This document shows, one piece after another, positions 1 through 6,254 of a DNA stretch of 6,914 bases. The notes beneath the pieces were generated by a model. The model saw only the letters and a list, made by a program, of their open reading frames with translations, was not told the DNA's origin and ran no database searches. The stretch covers positions 1-6,914 of the forward strand of contig JAGOEY010000090.1 of the NCBI GenBank assembly GCA_017997515.1, given 5' to 3'. Position 1 is the stretch's first letter. Every line of letters starts with the position of its first letter. The DNA comes from Burkholderiaceae bacterium (lineage in GTDB: Bacteria > Pseudomonadota > Gammaproteobacteria > Burkholderiales > Burkholderiaceae). Made by a program: the position numbers and the translations under genes.

Positions 1-533
1 CCCGACAACATGCCGTCGCGGCCGATGTCGGTGTAGATGATGGATTCAACGCCCCAGTCCTCGAACTTCTTCGCCAGATCCACCACTTCGTGGCCGGTGA
101 GTTTGCTCCAGCCATCGGTGGCAACTTTGCCGTCCTTGGCGTCGAGGCCCACGATGATGTGGCCGCCGAATGCGCTGCAAGCGTCCTTGAGGAAGCCCGG
201 GTTCTTGACCGCAGCGGTGCCGATGATCACGTAGCGCAGGCCGCCGTCGATGTATTTTTCGATGGTGTCGAGGTCCCGGATACCGCCACCGAGCTGCACC
301 GGAATGTCGTCACCGACCGCCTTGAGGATGGAGCGGATGGCCGCGTAGTTTTGCGGCTTGCCCGCAAACGCACCGTTCAAATCCACCAGATGCAGGCGGC
401 GTGCGCCCTGCGCGACCCATTTGAGGGCCATCGCGGCGGGGTCTTCGCCGAAGGTGGTGGACTGGTCCATGTCGCCTTGTTTGAGGCGAACGCAGTGGCC
501 GTCTTTCAGGTCAATTGCAGGAATGAGAAGCAT
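1..533 (-). CDS. hisA: HisA, ProFAR isomerase, N-terminal part (runs off the window)
   Basis: Phosphoribosylformimino-5-aminoimidazole carboxamide ribotide isomerase, the cytoplasmic (beta/alpha)8-barrel enzyme that performs the Amadori rearrangement in histidine synthesis. Its product is the substrate of HisH-HisF. Translation from the ATG at 533 gives 177 full codons of an expected 245 or so. The rest lies beyond base 1. The start reads [12 protein letters not shown] with catalytic Asp8. The first phosphate-binding loop LGGGIRD is at 81-87, VGLDAKDG with the second catalytic Asp131 at 128-135, and YTDIGRDG at 167-174 just before the edge. The gene follows hisH after 36 bases (534-569), with no clear Shine-Dalgarno sequence, and is evidently in the same transcript. 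No frameshift is seen. Family membership is very secure; only the end is missing. Confidence 0.97.
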   Translation of the reverse strand, partial: MLLIPAIDLKDGHCVRLKQGDMDQSTTFGEDPAAMALKWVAQGARRLHLVDLNGAFAGKPQNYAAIRSILKAVGDDIPVQLGGGIRDLDTIEKYIDGGLRYVIIGTAAVKNPGFLKDACSAFGGHIIVGLDAKDGKVATDGWSKLTGHEVVDLAKKFEDWGVESIIYTDIGRDGMLS

Positions 534-569
534 GGTGCTGGAGCGCGTTTTATCAGCGGTTAAAGAAAA

Positions 570-1226
570 TCAGGGATTCCAGTGGAGGAAGTTGCGATAC
601 AGCTTGAGGCCGTATTCCGCACTTTTCTCGGGGTGAAACTGGGTAGCAAAAATATTATCCCGCGCGACGGCTGCGGTAAAGCGGGCGCCGTAGTCGGCCT
701 CACCCACGCTGTGTAACGCGGACGCAGGCTGGGCATAAAAGCTGTGCACGAAGTAGAAGTAGCTGTTGTCGGGCACACCGTCCCACAGCGCGTGGGGCTG
801 GGCCTGGGCAACCTGGTTCCAGCCCATCTGGGGCACCTTGAACCGGCTGCCGTCGGGCTGGGTGCGGCCTGCCAAGTCGAACTTGCGCACGCGGCCCGGG
901 ATCAGGCCCAGGCCGGGGGTGTCTTGTTCTTCGCTGTGGTCGAGCAGCATTTGCATGCCCACACACACACCCATCAGCGGCTTGTTCGCTGCGGCGTGGA
1001 TGACGGCGTCGAACATGCCGGAGTCGTGTAACTCGCGCATGCAGTCGCGCATGGCGCCCTGCCCTGGCAACACCACACGTTCTGCGGCCATGACTTCTTC
1101 GGGCCGGGTGGTCCACACCACGTCCACCCCGCTGCCTTGCGCAGCGTGGATGACGGCCTGCGTGACGGAGCGCAGGTTACCCATGCCGTAGTCCACCACT
1201 GCCACTGTTTTTGCTGCGTTTTTCAT
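570..1226 (-). CDS. hisH: HisH, glutamine amidotransferase subunit of imidazole glycerol phosphate synthase
   Basis: Class I glutamine amidotransferase that hydrolyses glutamine and channels ammonia to HisF, giving imidazole glycerol phosphate and AICAR. It is 218 residues long, normal for the family. The N-terminus carries [11 protein letters not shown] (11-21), the oxyanion-strand region LPGQGAM is at 53-59, the nucleophile elbow GVCVG places Cys88, and QFHPEKS gives His198 and Glu200, so the Cys-His-Glu triad is complete. The start at 1226 is chosen because the conserved VAVVDYG strand begins a few residues later. That ATG has no Shine-Dalgarno sequence, but it overlaps the TGA of a 16-codon mini-ORF (1223-1273) as ATGA, so translation may be coupled. 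It lies 51 bases after hisB and 36 before hisA, all in one direction. The partner gene hisF is expected beyond hisA, outside the window. Confidence 0.97.
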   Translation of the reverse strand: MKNAAKTVAVVDYGMGNLRSVTQAVIHAAQGSGVDVVWTTRPEEVMAAERVVLPGQGAMRDCMRELHDSGMFDAVIHAAANKPLMGVCVGMQMLLDHSEEQDTPGLGLIPGRVRKFDLAGRTQPDGSRFKVPQMGWNQVAQAQPHALWDGVPDNSYFYFVHSFYAQPASALHSVGEADYGARFTAAVARDNIFATQFHPEKSAEYGLKLYRNFLHWNP

Positions 1227-1273
1227 AGCTGGTTGCGCACGTCGGACAAGCGCAAAGTGCCAATTTCGTTCAT
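1223..1273 (-). other. 16-codon mini-ORF between hisB and hisH, ATGA overlap with hisH
   Basis: The 51-base gap between hisB and hisH contains an ATG at 1273, four bases after the hisB TAG, that opens 16 sense codons ([16 protein letters not shown]). They end in a TGA at 1225-1223 that overlaps the hisH ATG. The ORF fills the gap almost exactly. I know of no protein family for it. It could be a translational coupler that carries ribosomes from hisB to hisH, a shortened remnant of a gene once located here (Burkholderia carries a marC-type gene at this position), or chance. It has no good ribosome binding site: the nearest purine run, AAGGG, lies well upstream inside hisB. Confidence 0.35.
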
Positions 1274-1277
1274 AAAA

Positions 1278-1916
1278 CTACAAGGAACCCTTGGTCGAGG
1301 GGATCACACCTGCCGACCGGGGGTCGCGCTCCAGCGCGGCGCGCAGGGCGCGGGCGAAGGCTTTGAACACGGTTTCGCACTGGTGGTGGGCGTTGATACC
1401 TTTGAGATTGTCGATGTGCAGCGTCACGCCCGCATGGTTCACGAAGCCCTGGAAAAACTCGTAGGTCAATTGGGTGTCAAAGCCGCCAATGCTGCCGCTG
1501 GTGAACGGAATGTGCAAGTGCAGCCCGGGCCGGCCCGAGAAGTCAATCACGACGCGGCTGAGCGCCTCGTCCAGCGGCACATAAGCATGGCCGTAGCGAC
1601 GGATGCCTTTCTTGTCGCCCACGGCCTTGGCAACGGCCTGGCCCAGGGTGATGCCCACGTCTTCGACCGTGTGGTGGCCGTCGATGTGCAGGTCGCCTTC
1701 GCACTGGATGTTCAGGTCAATCAAGCCGTGGCGCGCGATCTGGTCGAGCATGTGGTCAAAGAAACCGATGCCGGTGGACAGGCTGGCCTGGCCGGTGCCG
1801 TCCAGGTTGACGCGGGCGGTGATCTTGGTTTCGGCCGTGTTGCGGCTGACTTCGGCAATCCGGTCAAGTGCAGGGTCGGCAGCCGGGTCAATAAAAGTCG
1901 TTGTGGGGGTCGTCAT
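1278..1916 (-). CDS. hisB: HisB, imidazoleglycerol-phosphate dehydratase (monofunctional)
   Basis: Converts imidazole glycerol phosphate to imidazole acetol phosphate using a di-manganese site. At 212 residues it has only the dehydratase domain. The HAD-type histidinol-phosphatase domain found in the E. coli fusion is absent, so histidinol phosphate must be dephosphorylated by a separate enzyme. Metal-ligand motifs are intact: FFDHML (52-57), HHTVED (81-86) and HHQCE (177-181). The core begins at [12 protein letters not shown] (19-30), so about 18 residues form a Thr/Pro/Ala-rich N-terminal extension. The ATG at 1916 is preferred over the in-frame ATG at 1985: it has an AGGA six bases upstream and forms an ATGA overlap with the hisC stop. 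The longer form would add an Arg/His-rich, non-conserved segment buried in hisC. Confidence 0.97.
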   Translation of the reverse strand: MTTPTTTFIDPAADPALDRIAEVSRNTAETKITARVNLDGTGQASLSTGIGFFDHMLDQIARHGLIDLNIQCEGDLHIDGHHTVEDVGITLGQAVAKAVGDKKGIRRYGHAYVPLDEALSRVVIDFSGRPGLHLHIPFTSGSIGGFDTQLTYEFFQGFVNHAGVTLHIDNLKGINAHHQCETVFKAFARALRAALERDPRSAGVIPSTKGSL

Positions 1917-3007
1917 AGGGATTCCTGGAGTGCGGCCAGCATGTGCGTGTTCTCGGCGGCGGTGCCGACTGTGAGGCGCAGGCAATTGGCCAGCAATGGG
2001 TGCATTTTAGAAACGTTCTTGACCAGCACCTTCCGTGCCCGCATACCGTCGAAGGTTTTGGCGGCATCGGGTACCCGCAGCAACACCATGTTGGCGTCGC
2101 TGTCCCAAGCGGTAACACCGGGCATATTGCGCAATGCTTCCAAAACAATAGCGCGCTGCGTCCGCAGGTCCTGCGCTTGCGCTTCAAAAGTATCTTGGTG
2201 CTCCAGCGCAAACAGCGCGGTTTCGCAGTTCAACACGCTGATGTTGTACGGCGGTCGCACCTTGTCGATCTCGTGCACCAGCGCAGCCGGGCCGACCATG
2301 TAGCCCAGGCGGATGCCCGCCAAACCGAATTTGCTGAGCGTGCGCATCAGCAGCACATGGCTGTGGCGCGCGGGTGCAGCGCGGATTTCGTCGATCCAGC
2401 TGTGGCTGGAAAACGGCTGGTAGGCCTCGTCCATCACCACCAGCCCACCAATCTGCGCCACGGCGTCGATGGTCTGGTGGATGGCGGCGCGGTCCCACAG
2501 GTTGGCGGTGGGGTTGTTCGGATAGGCCAGGTAGGTGATGGCCGGACGGTGCTGCGCGATCGCGGCCAGCATGGCGGGCAGGTCGAGGTCAAAGTCGGCC
2601 GCCAGCGGCACGCCATGGAAGGCCAGGCCTTGCAGCTGGGCACTCATCGCGTACATCACGAAGCCGGGCACCGGCGCGAGGATGGACGCCCCGTGCACAT
2701 CGCAGGCCAACGCCAGCAGCGAGATCAGTTCATCCGAGCCATTGCCCAGCATCAGCGCGTAACCCTCGGGCATCTGGGCATAGGTAGCCAGCGCAGCCTT
2801 CAGGTCGTCCGTGCGGCTGCCGGGGTAACGGTTCAGCGCCAAGGCACCCAGGCGCTGGCCCAGCGCGGCCTGCAGGTGCGCGGGCAGGCGGTGCGGGTTC
2901 TCCATCGCGTCGAGCTTGAGCATGCCGTCAGAGTCCTGCACGGCATAGGCGTGCATGGACTGGATGTCGGTGCGGATGCGGTTGAGGGGGTTATGGGTTG
3001 CGGTCAT
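1913..3007 (-). CDS. hisC: HisC, histidinol-phosphate aminotransferase
   Basis: PLP-dependent fold-type I aminotransferase that turns imidazole acetol phosphate plus glutamate into histidinol phosphate. It is 364 residues, normal length. Visible landmarks: LDAMENPH near the N-terminus (32-39), RYPGS (60-64), GNGSDELI (88-95, cofactor phosphate region), YPNNPT (162-167), VMDEAY with Asp193 and Tyr196, [15 protein letters not shown] with the Schiff-base Lys226 and Arg233, and LRLTVGT with the substrate-carboxylate Arg344. All expected catalytic residues are present. The ATG at 3007 overlaps the stop of the PIN-toxin gene as ATGA and has no Shine-Dalgarno sequence of its own, suggesting translational coupling to a toxin gene. 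Its end overlaps hisB in the same way. hisD, the usual upstream neighbour, is not in that position. Confidence 0.97.
   Translation of the reverse strand: MTATHNPLNRIRTDIQSMHAYAVQDSDGMLKLDAMENPHRLPAHLQAALGQRLGALALNRYPGSRTDDLKAALATYAQMPEGYALMLGNGSDELISLLALACDVHGASILAPVPGFVMYAMSAQLQGLAFHGVPLAADFDLDLPAMLAAIAQHRPAITYLAYPNNPTANLWDRAAIHQTIDAVAQIGGLVVMDEAYQPFSSHSWIDEIRAAPARHSHVLLMRTLSKFGLAGIRLGYMVGPAALVHEIDKVRPPYNISVLNCETALFALEHQDTFEAQAQDLRTQRAIVLEALRNMPGVTAWDSDANMVLLRVPDAAKTFDGMRARKVLVKNVSKMHPLLANCLRLTVGTAAENTHMLAALQESL
1923..1926 (-). promoter_or_regulatory. Shine-Dalgarno AGGA of hisB
   Basis: On the minus strand AGGA stands six bases before the hisB ATG at 1916, inside the last codons of hisC. 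It supports that ATG over the longer reading from 1985. It is the only convincing ribosome binding site among the five ATGA or short-gap junctions of this gene string. Confidence 0.6.
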
Positions 3008-3462
3008 GGCGTGGAATCCAGAAGTTCAATGCCGACTTTGAAAGGGTTGATGACCTGTACGCCACCGTAATGCTGCCCGTGCGACATGTCTTCACTCAGA
3101 AGGTAACGGCAGCCCAAATGCTGGGCCGCTGCCACCACCAGGCTGTCCCAGTAGTGCAGGCCATATCGGCTCTCCACCGCCCAGGCGGACTCCACCGTGG
3201 CGTGGTCGATTTGCCAGGGCTGCCACAGCTCGTAGCGGCGCACCTCGGCACGGGCGTCACCTGCGGGCATGGGAGGCTTGATTTTGCGGGTGGCAATGAC
3301 GTAGAACTCGTTTAAAACCTGCGTACTCAGGCGTCCCACGCCACGCTGCCACAGCACTCCCAGCCAGTCGATGGCGGCTTTTTGCTTGGCCGGGTCGGCA
3401 CTGTCTTCGCTGTAGATCAGGATATTGGCGTCGACAAAAACGCTGAGTGCTTCACTGCTCAT
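3004..3462 (-). CDS. PIN-domain ribonuclease toxin (VapC-like)
   Basis: A 152-residue single PIN domain, the size of a VapC-type toxin. Members of the family are Mg-dependent ribonucleases that cut tRNA, rRNA or mRNA when not held by the antitoxin. The acidic active site is visible: Asp11 in VFVDANIL, Glu52 in LNEFYV, Asp106 in YWDSLVVAAA, and the fourth acidic position in LLSEDMSHG (Asp125). No residue seems lost, so the toxin is probably active. Its ATG overlaps the antitoxin TGA (ATGA, 3459-3462) and its TGA overlaps the hisC ATG (ATGA, 3004-3007). There is no Shine-Dalgarno sequence before it, which fits expression only behind the antitoxin. The RNA target cannot be told from the sequence. 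Family and role are firm; the precise subfamily is open. Confidence 0.9.
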   Translation of the reverse strand: MSSEALSVFVDANILIYSEDSADPAKQKAAIDWLGVLWQRGVGRLSTQVLNEFYVIATRKIKPPMPAGDARAEVRRYELWQPWQIDHATVESAWAVESRYGLHYWDSLVVAAAQHLGCRYLLSEDMSHGQHYGGVQVINPFKVGIELLDSTP

Positions 3463-3692
3463 GCGCCGCGATCGTAGACGTCAGCACGCTGGGGGTAGGC
3501 CTGACCGTCTGACTTCCAGAGCCGCGCCTTGGTTTGCCAATCGTGCATGGCGCGCTGGTACGCATCGGTGCGCTGCATCTTCTCCGCCAGCATCTCTCCC
3601 ACCAGCCGCGACACACTGGTGTTGCGCTTGGCCGCCTCGATACGTGCCCATTCCAGGGCCGCATCTTCCATGGTGATGGTGACGTTTTTCAT
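3459..3692 (-). CDS. Ribbon-helix-helix antitoxin partnering the PIN toxin
   Basis: A 77-residue protein with a ribbon-helix-helix pattern: a beta strand at residues 2-8 (KNVTITM), helix A at about 9-23, a turn at RNTS, and helix B at about 26-40 (VSRLVGEMLAEKMQ). This resembles CopG/Arc-type DNA-binding antitoxins. Residues 41-77 form a polar tail that in such proteins usually wraps around and blocks the toxin. It directly precedes the PIN gene with a 4-base overlap. The ATG at 3692 is chosen because the ribbon starts at once; an upstream extension would run through the operator-like palindrome. The dimer probably binds that palindrome (3702-3738) to repress its own operon, and thereby perhaps hisC and hisB. 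It has no Shine-Dalgarno sequence. Confidence 0.88.
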   Translation of the reverse strand: MKNVTITMEDAALEWARIEAAKRNTSVSRLVGEMLAEKMQRTDAYQRAMHDWQTKARLWKSDGQAYPQRADVYDRGA

Positions 3693-3699
3693 GGTTTGG

Positions 3700-3705
3700 A
3701 TTTTA
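3700..3705 (-). promoter_or_regulatory. Possible -10 element (TAAAAT) of the toxin-antitoxin operon
   Basis: On the minus strand TAAAAT lies seven bases before the antitoxin ATG, preceded by TG. No convincing -35 hexamer is found 16-18 bases upstream. If this is the -10 box, transcription would begin at or next to the ATG and the mRNA would be leaderless, which agrees with the lack of a Shine-Dalgarno sequence. It abuts and partly overlaps the palindrome, so a bound repressor would block it. The call is tentative. Confidence 0.3.
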
Positions 3706-3738
3706 CACGAAGTTCGTGGCGCACGATTTTTGTGTAAA
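3702..3738. promoter_or_regulatory. Nested palindromes, probable antitoxin operator
   Basis: A perfect 13-base palindrome, CACGAA-G-TTCGTG, lies at 3706-3718, and a further CACGA half-site follows at 3722-3726. An outer inverted repeat, TTTACAC (3702-3708) and GTGTAAA (3732-3738), brackets it with 23 bases between the arms. The cluster ends ten bases before the antitoxin start. Several short symmetric sites directly before a ribbon-helix-helix antitoxin are typical of autoregulatory operators. The binding protein is inferred from position only. Confidence 0.6.
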
Positions 3739-3774
3739 TCTTGTCTGGCAGCAAAAAAACATCCAAAATATAAA

Positions 3775-3835
3775 TGAAAACACACCGAAATGCCCGCTGA
3801 ATATGCGCAGACAGCTACTACATTTATAGCAAATT
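3775..3835 (-). repeat. Comamonadaceae-type intergenic repeat
   Basis: Read on the minus strand, this stretch goes TTTGCTATAAATGTAGTAG, then CTGTCTGCGCATATT, then a short GCGGGC and a TGTTTTCAT end. The order TTTGCTAT / TAGTAGCTG / TGCGC matches, as I remember it, a short non-coding repeat found in many copies between genes of Rhodoferax, Polaromonas and Acidovorax. Its function is unknown to me. The short dyad GCTA/TAGC is the only internal symmetry. The stop codon of the upstream nuclease gene (TAA, 3824-3826) is inside it. Boundaries are approximate. Confidence 0.5.
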
Positions 3836-6223
3836 TCGCCTGCCAATGGCCAGCACATCGTGCAAGCTTGCTGCAAATGGATGGCCCAGCGCTGCAGCGT
3901 CGGGCTTGCCTGGCAGGTTTTTGTAGTCCCACGCCATGCCTTCAAAGTCAGTTGCAGGCTCCACGTCGTACACCAGGTACGTCGCCTGTGTCGTTCGGCT
4001 GGGGTAATCCATGGCGGTCAGGTCGGCGGCTGAATGAACCTGTGGGCCATCGGCAGGGTTGATGATTCGCCACAAACCGGGCACGGCCTCCTGCTTGTCG
4101 CCATGCAAAAGCAAATAGGTGGCACCCACCACCTGCGCAGACAAACGCAGCGCACCCGGCGTGTTGCCCATACGGAAGTTGTATTTACCCTTTTCCCTAA
4201 TCCATTGCAGGTGCGCGTCGCTTTTGACCCAGCCCACCAAAACAAACGTTTCACGCAAGGGCGCAGCACGCAAAGCACTGCCGACAGCTTTTTCAGGCAC
4301 AGCCCCGTAAACGGCGCGTTTGTCTTGTGCGCTGGGTGGCGGAGCTGGCTGGTGGGCCTCATAGGTCTGCCACGTGTGGAAGCTGCTTTGCTCACGCGCA
4401 CTGGCGCGATCGGCCACGTGGCTCACCACGTCGCGCAAAAAAGACTCAAGCACCGCCGTGCCCACACCGGGCCGCAATGCAAATGCCCCCAGGCCCGGCA
4501 ACACCTCATGAAAACTCTCCAGCCGTTTGTCTGCGCCTGACTTGCCGGGGTACACCACATAGGCACCCTGTGTGCGGCGAATGGCATCGCGGTAGGCGTG
4601 CATCTTGAGCAGGTCGGCGCGTTTGTAGGTCCCTCGGGCCTCCTGCTGTTTGTCCTGGTCCAGCTCCGCCGCCAGGGCGTCATCGTCCAGCGCTACCCCG
4701 TCATCCGCCTCGCGCAGCAGCGCGGCCACCTGGTCGATGCGGTATTTGGCATCAAAGTGCACATGCACCATCAGCTCTTGTTGCTCGGCATCAGCGGCAG
4801 AAAAGCCCACCGGCCACAGGCTCAGCGTGTAGTCAGGCCGCAGGTTTTCCGTCCACGACCCGGCCGCGCGGGCCTGACTGGTGGCCCGAAAACTGCGGTT
4901 GTAGCTGAACTGCACCTCCAGCATCCGGCCCGGCTGGGTAGAGCGACCTTCCATGGGGATGAATTTTCCGGCCTTGAGCTTCAGACCAAAACCGTCAGCG
5001 GTGGGCTCCAACAGATGCGCACTGGCGGGCTTGTCCAGCTTGAACACTTCTTTCACCACGGCCAGGAGCTCAAAGAACACCCAATACTCATAGAGCGTTG
5101 CGACATCGCGCTGCCCCGCACCAAAAACCTGCTCACCGCCATGCCAGACCAGCTTGGCCGCCATGGCAAAGTTCAGCCACGCCTGCAGCACCTCGCGGTA
5201 CCCTTCACGGCGCTGCAGCGTGGGGCTGCCCAATGGCAAAAACGTGGGCTCCCCCACATGGCGCAGCACGTTGGAGGCCAAGGCTTCGTCCAGCCGCGCA
5301 CGCAGCACTGCGACCTCTTGCAGCAAACGGGCATCTTTGGCACGGTCCACCACCGCCTTGTCCATGGCCACCAGAAACCGCTGAAAAGACTGCAGCGCAA
5401 ACTTGACAAATCGGTTCTCGGGGGTGTCCTCCGTCACCGTGGCGCGGCTTACGGTCACGCGCTCGGGCAGCGTGGGCAAGGTGGCATGCAGTGGGTGGGT
5501 TGCAGGCACTTGCACCCGGCGACTGCCCTGCGCCAGCTGCCGCTGCACCTTGCCCGAAGGCTTGAAGCCGCGCGAAATAACACGCTCTTCTTGTGCGTGC
5601 TGCCACAGCTGGTGCGGGTGGGTTGTGATGCGGTGCAAGGCATTGTCAAACGCCGGGCTTTGCAGCAAGGCGCGCACAAAGGCAAAACGCTGGGCAATAG
5701 TGGCGGGGTCTTTGCCAGGGTCGGGCTCGGCGTTGAACACAGACGGCGCACGCAACTCTTGCAGCAAATCCATGCAATGCGTGGTGATGTCGCCCAGCAT
5801 CTGCTGGTAGTCGGCCTTGTAGTTGAGCTTGCGCGAGCGCACCTCCAAGCTGGCGTGCGCCAGCACCGCGCCACTGGCGTCGCGCACCACCAGCGGCAGC
5901 TGGCCGGTAGCCAGGCCGGGGCTCAGCACCCCACAGTGCGCACGCCCCGCCACCCGGCTGGGCAAAATCACACCCTGGGTGTCAGCGTAGTGCTGCGCCA
6001 GCCCCAACGTGTACAGATCACACGACAACTCATATTCATACCGCACCCCTTCCAGCAGCTGCGTGGGGGCATCACCATCGGCAAGGGCCTGTGCAGCGGG
6101 CACGGTGATAAGCGGCTCCAAACCCGAAGGCTGCACCGTCCAGCGGCCTTGCACATACACCGTCAGCGAACACAGTACGCTGCCGTCGGGCCTCACAAAG
6201 TCCAGCGCAGCGGTGTCAGCCAT
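3824..6223 (-). CDS. DUF2357 / PD-(D/E)XK nuclease, McrC-like restriction subunit
   Basis: A 799-residue protein that I take as the nuclease partner of the McrB-like protein just upstream. Residues 1-270 are beta-rich then helical and resemble DUF2357, with the family-typical TPENRFVKFAL at 267-277. A helical segment holds LYEYWVFFEL (377-386). The nuclease core (PDDEXK_7/DUF524 type) shows LRPDY with Asp464, HFDAKYR with Asp491 and Lys493, and DLLKMHAYRDAI (537-548), so the cutting site appears complete. An Asp-rich stretch (506-523) interrupts the core. A Pro-rich linker (621-632) leads to a C-terminal domain (about 655-770) of unclear family. In McrBC-type systems the AAA+ ring translocates DNA and the nuclease cuts it, often at modified bases. 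The start at 6223 lies 31 bases after the previous stop, with a poor ribosome site; an in-frame stop a few codons upstream excludes a longer form. The last residues (NLL) come from a repeat. Confidence 0.85.
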   Translation of the reverse strand: MADTAALDFVRPDGSVLCSLTVYVQGRWTVQPSGLEPLITVPAAQALADGDAPTQLLEGVRYEYELSCDLYTLGLAQHYADTQGVILPSRVAGRAHCGVLSPGLATGQLPLVVRDASGAVLAHASLEVRSRKLNYKADYQQMLGDITTHCMDLLQELRAPSVFNAEPDPGKDPATIAQRFAFVRALLQSPAFDNALHRITTHPHQLWQHAQEERVISRGFKPSGKVQRQLAQGSRRVQVPATHPLHATLPTLPERVTVSRATVTEDTPENRFVKFALQSFQRFLVAMDKAVVDRAKDARLLQEVAVLRARLDEALASNVLRHVGEPTFLPLGSPTLQRREGYREVLQAWLNFAMAAKLVWHGGEQVFGAGQRDVATLYEYWVFFELLAVVKEVFKLDKPASAHLLEPTADGFGLKLKAGKFIPMEGRSTQPGRMLEVQFSYNRSFRATSQARAAGSWTENLRPDYTLSLWPVGFSAADAEQQELMVHVHFDAKYRIDQVAALLREADDGVALDDDALAAELDQDKQQEARGTYKRADLLKMHAYRDAIRRTQGAYVVYPGKSGADKRLESFHEVLPGLGAFALRPGVGTAVLESFLRDVVSHVADRASAREQSSFHTWQTYEAHQPAPPPSAQDKRAVYGAVPEKAVGSALRAAPLRETFVLVGWVKSDAHLQWIREKGKYNFRMGNTPGALRLSAQVVGATYLLLHGDKQEAVPGLWRIINPADGPQVHSAADLTAMDYPSRTTQATYLVYDVEPATDFEGMAWDYKNLPGKPDAAALGHPFAASLHDVLAIGRRNLL

Positions 6224-6254
6224 GGGGAAAATCCGCAGCCATCAACGCCAGGCC

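Larger units (their letters stand above)
3693..3823. other. Spacer between the restriction module and the toxin-antitoxin pair
   Basis: This 131-base stretch is visibly richer in A and T than the genes around it and is the only sizeable non-coding gap in the window. It contains most of the intergenic repeat, an A7 tract (3753-3759, T7 on the minus strand), the operator-like palindromes and the possible -10 box. No hairpin precedes the T tract, so no terminator is visible and read-through from the restriction genes into the toxin-antitoxin and his genes is possible. Confidence 0.7.

Noticed and set aside
961..970. (AC)5 run over the HisH active-site codons, possible slippage site
   Set aside because: Five dinucleotide units are too few for a credible phase-variable tract and simply encode the conserved GVCVG elbow.
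1917..1985. Longer hisB start at 1985
   Set aside because: The extra 23 residues are Arg/His-rich, not conserved in HisB, and lie inside hisC. The ATG at 1916 has AGGA spacing and an ATGA overlap.
3753..3759. T7 tract on the minus strand as a rho-independent terminator of the restriction operon
   Set aside because: No GC-rich stem precedes it on the minus strand, so it lacks the hairpin a terminator needs.
6216..6242. Eight-codon ORF overlapping the nuclease start
   Set aside because: It is out of frame, has no ribosome binding site and does not end at the nuclease ATG, so coupling is not suggested; it is likely chance.
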